A stretch of DNA of 45,026 nucleotides from an uncultured Clostridia bacterium. Lineage in GTDB: Bacteria > Bacillota > Clostridia > TANB77 > CAG-508. Positions within the stretch are counted from its first letter, which is position 1. Each line of letters begins with the position of its first letter. Positions 20,105 to 29,082 of the stretch are shown here, one piece after another. The translations under genes and the position numbers were made by a program. The notes beneath the pieces are model-generated. The model did no database searches and was not told the DNA's origin. It was given only the letters and a program-made list of their open reading frames with translations. The stretch covers positions 1 through 45,026 of the forward strand of contig CAJFRV010000009.1 in the NCBI GenBank assembly GCA_904419495.1, given 5' to 3'.

Positions 20105-20746
20105 GTGAAAACGAAAGATAGAAAAAATAAATATATTCTTAGAATCATAATAATTGTTGTGTTTGTGATAGTTATTGTATTTGCTAGTCAAGTCATATTA
20201 GAAAAGCAAAGTAACAAAACAGATAAAAATATACAAACAAGTTTAGTGAAAAATACAAATATAAAAAATGAAACACAAGAGAAATCAATTATGGAACAAG
20301 AAAATATAAAACAAGATACCAAACAAGTAGAAACAAATATTTTGACACAGTATAAAGGTTATCCAGTAATTGCAAAATTAGAAATACCAAAAATAAACTT
20401 AGAAACTTATGTGATTTCCGAATATAGTGAACAAGCATTAAAGATATCTGTTACAAAATTTTATGGGGGAAATCCTAATGAAGAAGGAAATTTTTGTATT
20501 GCTGGACACAATTATATAACAAAAAATATGTTTCATGATTTGAAGAAGTTATCTATTGGAGATACTTTTACATTAATAGATGCAAATAATAATGAAGGGA
20601 TTTATCAAATATATTTAGTAGAAACGGTAGAACCAAATGAAACACAATGTTTATCTCAAAAAACAGAGGGCAAAACAGAAGTGACATTAATTACCTGTAC
20701 AACTGATTCATCTAAAAGAATTATTGTGAAAGCAGTAAAAATATAA
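20105..20746 (+). CDS. Sortase (class D-like)
   Basis: 213 aa, GTG start; N-terminal TM, GNFCIAGHNY (His), TLITCTTDSSKRIIV (Cys/Arg). Confidence 0.85.
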   Translation: MKTKDRKNKYILRIIIIVVFVIVIVFASQVILEKQSNKTDKNIQTSLVKNTNIKNETQEKSIMEQENIKQDTKQVETNILTQYKGYPVIAKLEIPKINLETYVISEYSEQALKISVTKFYGGNPNEEGNFCIAGHNYITKNMFHDLKKLSIGDTFTLIDANNNEGIYQIYLVETVEPNETQCLSQKTEGKTEVTLITCTTDSSKRIIVKAVKI

Positions 20747-20762
20747 AATAATAAAAAGGTAT

Positions 20763-20795
20763 CAAGCAGGTCATAGGTTATGTTCCTGCTTGAAC
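20763..20795 (+). terminator. Stem-loop downstream of the sortase gene
   Basis: TCAAGCAGG .. CCTGCTTGA. Confidence 0.5.
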
Positions 20796-20828
20796 TTTAA
20801 AATACATAAAACATAATAGGAGTAAGAT

Positions 20829-23105
20829 ATGATAAAAAAGAAAATTAGATATGGATTATGTGTCATTATGATAATTTTATTAACCATATATATAGTTAAT
20901 GAAAAATATGTGGTAGCGGCAAATAAACTAGAAGGAATAGAAAATTTTCCAGAAAGTTATAGGGGATATTTAGAAGAATTGAAAAAAAATCATCCCAATT
21001 GGACATTTACAGCTTTATATACAAATTTAGATTGGGAATATGTTATACAAAATGAAAACAAGTTTGGAAAAAATTTAGTTCCTAAATCTTATAATGATAG
21101 ATGGAAAAATACAAATCCCGGAGAATATAATGTAGAAGTGGATAGTGGTTGGGTAGATTGTTCAAAACAGTCATTATTGTATACAATAGATCCACGAAAT
21201 TTTTTAAATGAAGTGAGAATTTTTCAATTTGAGGAATTGTCATTTAATGATAAAAGTAATTCTATAGATGGAATCGAAAAAATATTATATGGTACAGAGT
21301 TTTATAATCAAATTGTTAGTTATTTAACATCAAGCGGAAGTACAGTTACTATGAATAAAAAATATTCAGATTTAATTTATAGTGCAGGTATTCAATCAAA
21401 AGTGAGTTCTTATCATTTAGCATCTAGAATCAAACAAGAGGTAGGACCATTTTTATCGCATAGTTCGATTAGTGGAAAAGTATCAGGATATGAAGGATTA
21501 TACAATTTTTATAATATTGGAGCTACGAGTTCATCAGAACCTATGGGGGCTATTATTAATGGATTAAAATATGCTAAAGATGGAAAGGGAGCAAGTGAAG
21601 AGACAAAAAGAAAATATCTTATTCCTTGGAATACTAAAGAAAGAGCTATTACTGGTGGAGGTATTTTTATTGGTTCGAGTTATATTAATATAGGACAAAA
21701 TAACATCTATTTACAGAAATTTCATGTTCATGATACGAATAATGGAGAACTATTTTGGCATCAATATATGACAAATGTGTTAGCACCATATAGTGAATCT
21801 AATATCATTTATAAGGGATATGCCAATAGTAATTTATTAGATTTGAATATGAACTTTATAATCCCTGTGTATAATAACATGCCTGAAATACCAGCAGAAA
21901 GTCCGGCTATCAATCCTTCGGATTATGAAAAAGATAATACTAAAGTATATGCAAATGTGGAAACAAGTTTAAATGTAAGAAGTGGTCCAAGTACTAGTTA
22001 TGAAAAAATAGCCAGTGTTTCAAAAAATGAAACCATGACAAGAATTGCAAAAGGAAAGCAAAGTGGAGAATTATGGGATAGAGTGATTTTAGAAAATGGA
22101 ATGATAGGGTATGTATTTCAAAATTATATAGACGAATTACCAGAAATTGAAGTAGAAAAAATAAACATATCAGTAGATAATCCAGTCATTCAAAAAAATG
22201 AAATTCATAAATTAAATATAGAAATTTATCCAAAAGAAGCTGAAGATCAGAGAGTAGAATATATTTCTAGTAATGAAAAAATTGTTAAAGTAGATAGTAA
22301 TGGAAATCTATATGGTGTATCTTCTGGAAAGGCAACCATTACTGTAAGAGCAATTTCAAATGGTGTACAAGCAAATATCGATATAGAAGTGTATAGTAAA
22401 GTTACAGGAGTAGAAGTAAATGCAGAAACAATTACTTTGCAAGAAGGAGAGCAATATCAAATTCTTGCCAATATTCAACCAGAGGATGCCAATAATAAAA
22501 CAGTGCAATATGTGTCTGAAAATATCAATGTTGCAACTGTGGATGATGCAGGAATAATAACAGCAGTTCAAACAGGAAACACGAATATACAGGTTTTTTC
22601 AGAGGAAGATGAAGATATTAATCAGTCGATTCAGGTACATGTAATAGAAAAGATTGCAGAAGAGGATTTACATTTTGGTGAAAATATAAATGTTAGTGGA
22701 AATGAAATTAGTGGAATTGAAGAAGAAAATAGAACAGTAGAAAAATTACTAGAAAATATTATTGTTAGTGAAAAATATCAAGTGAAAATTGTGGACAAAA
22801 CAGGAAATATATTACAAAATCAAAATTTGGTAGGAACAGGTTCAAAAGTTCAAATTTATACCAATACAGATAGTCAAACTTTAGTGGCAGAGTATCAAAT
22901 TTTAATTTATGGTGATGTTGATGGAAATGGAAAAATTAATAGTGTAGATTTATTAAAATTACAAAGACATATATTAGAATTAGAAGAATTGAATTTTTTA
23001 TCTCAAAAGGCGGGAAATATTAATAAAAATGGAAAAAAGCCAACATCAGTAGATTTGTTGTTAATTCAAAGACATATACTAGGGCTAAAACAGATTGTAC
23101 AATGA
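20829..23105 (+). CDS. Cell-wall hydrolase (glucosaminidase-like) with SH3, two BIG2-like Ig domains and a C-terminal dockerin-like module
   Basis: 758 aa; YLEELKKNHPNWTF.., SH3 LNVRSGPSTSYEKIASV, BIG2-like domains, dockerin GDVDGNGKINSVDLLKLQRHIL..NINKNGKKPTSVDLLLIQRHIL. Confidence 0.8.
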   Translation: MIKKKIRYGLCVIMIILLTIYIVNEKYVVAANKLEGIENFPESYRGYLEELKKNHPNWTFTALYTNLDWEYVIQNENKFGKNLVPKSYNDRWKNTNPGEYNVEVDSGWVDCSKQSLLYTIDPRNFLNEVRIFQFEELSFNDKSNSIDGIEKILYGTEFYNQIVSYLTSSGSTVTMNKKYSDLIYSAGIQSKVSSYHLASRIKQEVGPFLSHSSISGKVSGYEGLYNFYNIGATSSSEPMGAIINGLKYAKDGKGASEETKRKYLIPWNTKERAITGGGIFIGSSYINIGQNNIYLQKFHVHDTNNGELFWHQYMTNVLAPYSESNIIYKGYANSNLLDLNMNFIIPVYNNMPEIPAESPAINPSDYEKDNTKVYANVETSLNVRSGPSTSYEKIASVSKNETMTRIAKGKQSGELWDRVILENGMIGYVFQNYIDELPEIEVEKINISVDNPVIQKNEIHKLNIEIYPKEAEDQRVEYISSNEKIVKVDSNGNLYGVSSGKATITVRAISNGVQANIDIEVYSKVTGVEVNAETITLQEGEQYQILANIQPEDANNKTVQYVSENINVATVDDAGIITAVQTGNTNIQVFSEEDEDINQSIQVHVIEKIAEEDLHFGENINVSGNEISGIEEENRTVEKLLENIIVSEKYQVKIVDKTGNILQNQNLVGTGSKVQIYTNTDSQTLVAEYQILIYGDVDGNGKINSVDLLKLQRHILELEELNFLSQKAGNINKNGKKPTSVDLLLIQRHILGLKQIVQ

Positions 23106-23235
23106 TTTTATAAAATTCGAGATATCTGTATAAAACATTTTATTCATTCTTTCGTTCACATTCGTAATTTCATAAAATCTTTTATACAATATCTAAAAAA
23201 TAAGAATACAGTAATATAAGAAAGGAAGAAGGATT

Positions 23236-24519
23236 TTGAAAAAGATAGTAATTTTTCTGATGATACTGTTTATGTTAATCGATATAAATATAATGACATT
23301 AGCTGTGGAAAATGAAAAACAGGATAATGTTTATTTGAATGTGGCAAATACAGAAATAAAAAATGGAGAAGAGTTTAGCTTTACAATAAACTTAGCGAAT
23401 ATTAATGTAGCAGCATTTGATATCAATATATATTTTAATAATGAATTATTAGAATATGTTTCAGGACCTGAAAATACAAATGTGGTTGGAAGTAAAATCA
23501 TAACAGTTTGGTATGATGAAACAGGAGGACAAAATGCAAAACAAAATTGTGAATTGGTAAAGTATACATTTAAAGCAAAAGAAATAGGTAGTGAATATAT
23601 TGCAATTCAAGGAGAATTCTACAATGCTGAAGGCACTCAAGTACAGAGTTTTACAGATGGAATAGAAATAATCGGAAATGAAGAAAAACAAACAGAAATT
23701 ATTGAACTTTCTGAGGAAAGTCAAGTGACAAGTAATAATTCAAAACTAGAAATATTACGATTGAATCATGAAGGTATGACTCCTGAATTTTCTCCAGATA
23801 TAACAGAATATTATTTTTTAACAGAAAACTTATCTGCACTAGAAGTAACAGCAATTCCAAAGAATACAAATGCGAAAGTTAGTATTACTGGAAATACTAG
23901 TTTTCAAGAAGGACTGAATAGTATTACAATAGAAGTGACTTCACAAGATACAACAACTAAAACACAATATACAATTTTTGTTACGAAAACAAAAGATTTG
24001 GAAAAAGCAAATGCAAATTTAGAAACATTAGCAATTGAAAATGTGACATTAGAACCTGAATTTATAAATGATATATATCAATATCATGCTATAGTTTCAA
24101 ATACGACTGAAAATTTGAATATTTTAGCTATACCAGAAAAACAAAATGCAAAAGTAGAAATAACAGGAGGAGAAGTCCTACAAATTGGGAACAATCTAAT
24201 AAATGTTCAAGTAATTGCTGAAAATGGATATACCACAAAACAATATAAGGTAAATATTTATAGAAGGAGTGAGGAGGAACAAAAAATAGCAGAAGAAGAA
24301 ACAAAAGTAAATATGCAAAAATTAAGTGCTATTTTAGAGGAACAAGATGAAAGACAAGAGGAACAGAAACAAAGTGAAAATAATATTATTGAAAATATAG
24401 AAAAAAATTTATGGTTTATCATTATTTATGGTATTTTTTCTGTCATAATTGTAATCATTGTGATTTATAGAATAAAAAAAGAAAAAATGGAAAAAATGAG
24501 AAAAGCAAATAAATTATAA
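23236..24519 (+). CDS. Membrane-anchored cohesin-like protein with cadherin-like beta-sandwich repeats
   Basis: 427 aa, TTG start; cohesin-like FDINIYFNNELLEYVS..WYDETGGQNAK..YTFKAKE; two cadherin-like beta repeats (LEILRLNHEGMTPEFSPDITEYYF.., LETLAIENVTLEPEFINDIYQYHA..); C-terminal TM. Confidence 0.65.
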   Translation: MKKIVIFLMILFMLIDINIMTLAVENEKQDNVYLNVANTEIKNGEEFSFTINLANINVAAFDINIYFNNELLEYVSGPENTNVVGSKIITVWYDETGGQNAKQNCELVKYTFKAKEIGSEYIAIQGEFYNAEGTQVQSFTDGIEIIGNEEKQTEIIELSEESQVTSNNSKLEILRLNHEGMTPEFSPDITEYYFLTENLSALEVTAIPKNTNAKVSITGNTSFQEGLNSITIEVTSQDTTTKTQYTIFVTKTKDLEKANANLETLAIENVTLEPEFINDIYQYHAIVSNTTENLNILAIPEKQNAKVEITGGEVLQIGNNLINVQVIAENGYTTKQYKVNIYRRSEEEQKIAEEETKVNMQKLSAILEEQDERQEEQKQSENNIIENIEKNLWFIIIYGIFSVIIVIIVIYRIKKEKMEKMRKANKL

Positions 24520-24582
24520 AAAAGTATTTACGAATTGCTATTAAGTTGGTATAATGCTTATATAAATTTGGAGGTGATAAGG

Positions 24583-24720
24583 ATGAAATATAGATGTATG
24601 GCATGTGGATATATTTATGATGACGAAGCAGAAGGGGTAAAATTTGAAGATTTACCAGAGGATTGGGTTTGTCCTTTATGTGGAGTTGGAAAAGATATGT
24701 TTGAAAAAGTAGAAGAATAG
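24583..24720 (+). CDS. Rubredoxin
   Basis: [41 protein letters not shown]; two CxxC(G) motifs; SD GGAGG. Confidence 0.95.
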   Translation: MKYRCMACGYIYDDEAEGVKFEDLPEDWVCPLCGVGKDMFEKVEE

Positions 24721-24735
24721 ATTTTTCTATACAAT

Positions 24736-24773
24736 AAAAAAGTTGTATACAAAGATTTTGTATACAACTTTTT
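24736..24773 (+). terminator. Rho-independent terminator of rubredoxin
   Basis: AAAAAGTTGTATACAAA .. TTTGTATACAACTTTTT. Confidence 0.8.
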
Positions 24774-24777
24774 GCGC

Positions 24778-24799
24778 TTCTTCGAGAACTTAAATATAT
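24778..24799. repeat. Dispersed 22-nt repeat, copy 2
   Basis: TTCTTCGAGAACTTAAATATAT; nearby CGAGAACTT/AAGTTCTCG inverted repeat. Confidence 0.5.
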
Positions 24800-24859
24800 C
24801 GTTAATTTAGAAAAGTAGAGAAAAGTTCTCGCGAATCGAGATTTGCCCAGATGGACTAA

Positions 24860-25717
24860 TTAATTAAGTCCATACAAATTTCCATCAACTAAAAGTTTAG
24901 CTCTTTTAGCTGTTTTTTCATCAGCATGTAGTGCATTTTCTAAGAACTCAGGATGTTTAATTAAAAATTGTTTCATTGTTTCATCAGGATTTTCAAAGAA
25001 TTTTTGCAACATTTCTAATTGAGCTTCATTAATAATTCCATTTTTATAAGCAGTTTCAAATAATGTATTATCTACATTAACTAAAGAAAAAGCTTGTACA
25101 CCTTCAGCTTCGATTTTTTCTTTTCCACCTTGCATACGATCAACAACAACACAAGACCAACACATTTGTCCACCCATGTTTTTTATAGCAGGTATCCAAG
25201 CTCTAATATAACTAGAAGCAACGGTTACCAAATCAGCAATATGTAATACTTTTTTATTCTCAATATTAGTTATTGTTTCTGTTTTTTCAAACTTACTGTT
25301 ACTTACAACAGTAGATAAATCTTTATAAATAGAAATATGAGGTTTGTCTAAAAGATAAGCAATCATATTTGAGAAAAACCAATCTCTTCTTTCACCACCA
25401 GAAATATAATCAATTTCTTCCACATTTATATTTTTCATAATATAATCTTTCATAGTATCGATAACATTATGATAAATTTCATTTTCTTTGTATTGTTTTA
25501 AAACTCTTTGAAATACTTTTTCTGGTAATGTGATTTTATCATTTAAACATTCATCAATAAAAGCTAATAGTTCACTTGCTTCTTTTTCGCTTCCATAAAC
25601 AAAATGAGTATTGATAAAATATGGTCCTATTTTACCAGATGTATACCAAAAAGGTTTGTTTGCTTCACAAAATCTTACAGCTTTTGTTTCAAATAAATAT
25701 GACATAATATCAGACAT
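24860..25717 (-). CDS. pyrE: Orotate phosphoribosyltransferase-like protein
   Basis: 285 aa; FWYTSGKIGPYFINTHFVYG, ISGGERRDWFFSNMIAYLL, KKVLHIADLVTVASSYIRAWIPAIKNMGG; beside the pyr cluster. Confidence 0.8.
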   Translation of the reverse strand: MSDIMSYLFETKAVRFCEANKPFWYTSGKIGPYFINTHFVYGSEKEASELLAFIDECLNDKITLPEKVFQRVLKQYKENEIYHNVIDTMKDYIMKNINVEEIDYISGGERRDWFFSNMIAYLLDKPHISIYKDLSTVVSNSKFEKTETITNIENKKVLHIADLVTVASSYIRAWIPAIKNMGGQMCWSCVVVDRMQGGKEKIEAEGVQAFSLVNVDNTLFETAYKNGIINEAQLEMLQKFFENPDETMKQFLIKHPEFLENALHADEKTAKRAKLLVDGNLYGLN

Positions 25718-25746
25718 AAAAATTCCTCCTTAAAATTACTAGAAAT

Positions 25747-25775
25747 ATGATAATATAAAAAGAAGAATAAGTCAA
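25747..25775 (-). promoter_or_regulatory. Putative pyrE promoter with -35 inside the palindrome
   Basis: Minus strand TTGACT (25770-25775) - 17 nt - TATCAT (25747-25752). Confidence 0.55.
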
Positions 25776-25972
25776 GAGATGTCATGGGGCGGAGAGGGAT
25801 GATTTTGGGGACGGAGCAGATGATTTTGGGGACGGAGCAGAAAATCATCATCTATATAAAGATTTTTTATATGATTTTTTATAAAATAAATGATGATTTT
25901 CTGCTCCGTCCCCAAAATCATCTGCTCCGTCCCCAAAATCATCCCTCTCCGCCCCATGACATCTCTTGACTT
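25769..25972. repeat. Compound REP-like palindrome: 83-bp perfect arms, 38-nt AT-rich loop
   Basis: Arms 25769-25851 and 25890-25972 exactly reverse-complementary; each arm holds a 21-bp tandem GATGATTTTGGGGACGGAGCA x2 plus a GGGGCGGAG variant. Confidence 0.9.
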
Positions 25973-25994
25973 TTGAGGCTTTTTTCTGTATAGT
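25966..25994 (+). promoter_or_regulatory. Putative pyrB promoter with -35 inside the palindrome
   Basis: TTGACT (25966-25971) - 17 nt - TATAGT (25989-25994). Confidence 0.65.
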
Positions 25995-26023
25995 ATTAAG
26001 AGATTAAATTAAAGGAGGAAAAC

Positions 26024-26938
26024 ATGAAACATTTAATTGATATCAAAGATTTATCAACAGAAGAAATTGACGAACTTATTAAAGTAGCAAAAGATATAAT
26101 GGACAATAGAGAAAAATATGCAAAAAAATGTGAAGGAAAAAAATTAGCAACTTTATTTTATGAACCAAGTACAAGAACAAGATTGAGTTTTGAAGCAGCT
26201 ATGATGGAATTAGGAGGAAATGTATTAGGATTTTCTTCTGCAAATTCTAGTTCAGCAGCTAAAGGAGAAAGCGTTGCAGATACAGTAAGAGTAATTGGTG
26301 GATATGCAGATATTATTGCTATGAGACATCCAAAAGAAGGAGCACCATTAGTTGCTGCCATGAAATCAGAAGTACCAATTATTAATGCTGGTGATGGAGG
26401 ACATAATCATCCAACACAAACATTAACTGATTTATTAACAATTCAATGTGAAAAACACAGATTATCTGATTTAACAATAGGAATCTGTGGTGATTTAAAA
26501 TTCGGAAGAACTGTTCATTCTTTAATAACAGCAATGTCAAGATATACAAATATTAAATTCGTATTAATTTCACCAAATGAATTAAAAATACCAGATTATG
26601 TAAAAACAGATATATTAGAAAAAAATCATATGGAATATGTAGAAATAAATGATATGGAAACATATATGCAAGATTTAGATATTTTATACATGACAAGAGT
26701 ACAAAAAGAAAGATTTTTTAATGAAGAGGATTATATTAGATTAAAAGATTATTATATCTTAAACAAAGAAAAATTAGAAAAAGCAAAAGAAAACCTATGT
26801 ATTATGCACCCATTACCAAGAGTAAATGAGATATCAGTAGATGTGGATGATGACAATAGAGCATGTTATTTCAAACAAGCAAAATATGGCAAATTTATTC
26901 GTATGGCACTAATTTTAAAACTTTTGGAGGTGAAATAA
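26024..26938 (+). CDS. pyrB: Aspartate carbamoyltransferase catalytic subunit
   Basis: 304 aa; [50 protein letters not shown]. Confidence 0.97.
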   Translation: MKHLIDIKDLSTEEIDELIKVAKDIMDNREKYAKKCEGKKLATLFYEPSTRTRLSFEAAMMELGGNVLGFSSANSSSAAKGESVADTVRVIGGYADIIAMRHPKEGAPLVAAMKSEVPIINAGDGGHNHPTQTLTDLLTIQCEKHRLSDLTIGICGDLKFGRTVHSLITAMSRYTNIKFVLISPNELKIPDYVKTDILEKNHMEYVEINDMETYMQDLDILYMTRVQKERFFNEEDYIRLKDYYILNKEKLEKAKENLCIMHPLPRVNEISVDVDDDNRACYFKQAKYGKFIRMALILKLLEVK

Positions 26939-26939
26939 G

Positions 26940-27359
26940 ATGAATATAGATAGTATTAAAAATGGATATGTAATAGATCATATAGAAGCAGGAAAAAGCT
27001 TTGAAATATACAATTACCTAAACTTGGGAGAATTAGATACATCAGTAGCTATTATCAAAAATGCAAAAAGTAATAAGACAGGAAAAAAGGACATCATAAA
27101 AATTGATGAAAATTTAGATATCAATTTAGATATATTAGGATACTTAGATCCAAACATTACTGTTAATAAAATTCAGAATGGAGAGATTGTAGAGAAATTC
27201 CATCCAGAACTTCCAGAGAAATTAGTAAATGTTGTTAAATGTAAAAATCCAAGATGTATTACATCAATAGAACAAGAATTACCACATATTTGTGAATTAA
27301 CAGATAGAGAAAAAGTGGTATATAGATGTAAATATTGTGAGGAACAAGTAAATAGATAA
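26940..27359 (+). CDS. pyrI: Aspartate carbamoyltransferase regulatory subunit
   Basis: 139 aa; KNGYVIDHIEAGKSFEIYNYLNL; C-terminal zinc cysteines CKNPRC..CKYCE. Confidence 0.95.
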   Translation: MNIDSIKNGYVIDHIEAGKSFEIYNYLNLGELDTSVAIIKNAKSNKTGKKDIIKIDENLDINLDILGYLDPNITVNKIQNGEIVEKFHPELPEKLVNVVKCKNPRCITSIEQELPHICELTDREKVVYRCKYCEEQVNR

Positions 27360-27445
27360 GATAAGCATATGAAAAATCTAAATGAGGTCAAGAAAGAAGT
27401 AGATTTTTTCTATACAATAAAAAAGTAGGAAAGGAAGATATGTAA

Positions 27446-28723
27446 ATGAAATTATTATTAAAAAATGGACATGTGATTGATTATAAAAATCAATTAAATG
27501 ATAAATATGATATTTTAATAGAAGATGATAAGATAGTAAAGGTTGAAAAAAATATTCATGAAACAGTTGACAAAGAAATTGATTGTACAAATTTAAATAT
27601 CATACCGGGTATGATAGATATACATTGTCATTTGAGAGAGCCGGGAGGAGAGCATAAAGAGACAATAGAAACTGGATCAAAAAGTGCGGTTGCAGGTGGA
27701 TTTACAACAATTTGTCCAATGCCAAATACAAAACCAACACCAGACAATGTAGAAACATTAACATATATTATAAATGAAGCAAAAAGAGTAAATTTATGTA
27801 ATGTTTTACCATATGCATCTGTTAGTAAAGGGGAAAAGGGAGAAGAATTAGTAAATTTTGAAGAATTAAAAAAAGCAGGAGCAATTGCTTTTTCTGATGA
27901 TGGTATGCCAGTTGTTAATAGCAGAATGATGAGACAAGCTATGATAGAAGCAGATAAATTAGGAACATATGTAGCATCACATTGTGAGGAAAAATCTGTA
28001 TCAGCAGGTGCTATAAATAATGGACCTGTAGCAGAACAATTAGGAGTACAAGGTGTATTACCAGAAGCAGAAGAAATCATGGCAGCAAGAGAAATTGTTA
28101 TATCAGAAACAAATGGTGTAAGAGGACATATTTGTCATATTAGTACAAAAACAAGTAAAGATATGATACGAGACGCTAAAAAAAGAGGAGTAAAAATAAC
28201 TTGTGAAACTTGTCCACACTATTTTACTTTCACAGTAGACGAAGTATTGAAATCAGGAACAAATGCGAAAATGAATCCTCCACTAAGAGAAGAAAAAGAT
28301 AGACAAGCTATTATTGAAGGATTAAAAGAAGGAACAATTGATTGTATCATCACAGACCATGCACCACATGCAGAAGCAGAGAAAAATGTGGAATTGTCAA
28401 AAGCACCAAATGGAATTATTGGATTCGAAACAGCACTTTCAGCTGAAATTATGAATTTAGTAGATCCGGGACATATTGATTATCTAAATCTAGTAAGACT
28501 TACTTCTTATACACCTTCAAAATTATTACATATTGATAATGAAAGAGGAACTATAGAAGCAGGAAAAATGGCAGATATTACTATATTTGACCCAAATGAA
28601 GAATATGTATATACAAAAGAAATGATAGTTTCAAAATCTAAGAATAGTCCATTTATTGGAAAAACATTAAAAGGAAAAGTAAAATACACAATTGTTAATG
28701 GAAGTGTTGTATATGAAGGATAA
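27446..28723 (+). CDS. pyrC: Dihydroorotase
   Basis: 425 aa; MIDIHCHLREPGGEHKETIETGSKSAVAGGFTTICPMPNTKP, ITDHAPHAEAEK. Confidence 0.96.
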   Translation: MKLLLKNGHVIDYKNQLNDKYDILIEDDKIVKVEKNIHETVDKEIDCTNLNIIPGMIDIHCHLREPGGEHKETIETGSKSAVAGGFTTICPMPNTKPTPDNVETLTYIINEAKRVNLCNVLPYASVSKGEKGEELVNFEELKKAGAIAFSDDGMPVVNSRMMRQAMIEADKLGTYVASHCEEKSVSAGAINNGPVAEQLGVQGVLPEAEEIMAAREIVISETNGVRGHICHISTKTSKDMIRDAKKRGVKITCETCPHYFTFTVDEVLKSGTNAKMNPPLREEKDRQAIIEGLKEGTIDCIITDHAPHAEAEKNVELSKAPNGIIGFETALSAEIMNLVDPGHIDYLNLVRLTSYTPSKLLHIDNERGTIEAGKMADITIFDPNEEYVYTKEMIVSKSKNSPFIGKTLKGKVKYTIVNGSVVYEG

Positions 28724-29076
28724 AAAAATATTTTTTATACAATATCCAAAATGTTCTACTTGTAAAAAGGCAAGACAATGGTTAGAAAAAAACAATATCG
28801 CATTTCAAGATAGAAATATTATTTTAGAAACCCCAACAGAAAAAGAATTAGAAACATGGATAAAAGAAAGTGGATATGAAATAAAGAAATTTTTTAACAC
28901 AAGTCGGGTTAAAATATAAAGAATTAAATTTGAAAGAAAAATTACCAACAATGTCAGACGAGGAAAAAGTAAAATTATTAGCATCTGATGGGATGTTAAT
29001 CAAAAGACCATTACTTGTGACAAAAGAGAAAATATATATAGGCTTTAAGGAAAGAGAATGGGAGGAATTAATATAA
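28713..29076 (+). CDS. ArsC/Spx-family protein; +1 shift needed at CGG 28905-28907
   Basis: Frame 1 FIQYPKCSTCKKARQWLEKNNI..KKFFNTS then +1 to GLKYKELNLKEKLPTMSDEEKVKLLASDGMLIKRPLLVTKEKIYIGFKEREWEELI*; overlaps the pyrC stop. Confidence 0.85.
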
Positions 29077-29082
29077 CGTAAA

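Noticed and set aside
20829-23105. Cellulosome
   Set aside because: Dockerin and cohesins are present but the enzyme is wall-hydrolase-like and no glycan-degrading enzymes are seen in the window.
25772-25969. Mirrored ORFs (MGRRGMILGTEQMILGTEQK...) on both strands
   Set aside because: They arise only from the perfect palindrome; no SD and repetitive translation, so not coding.
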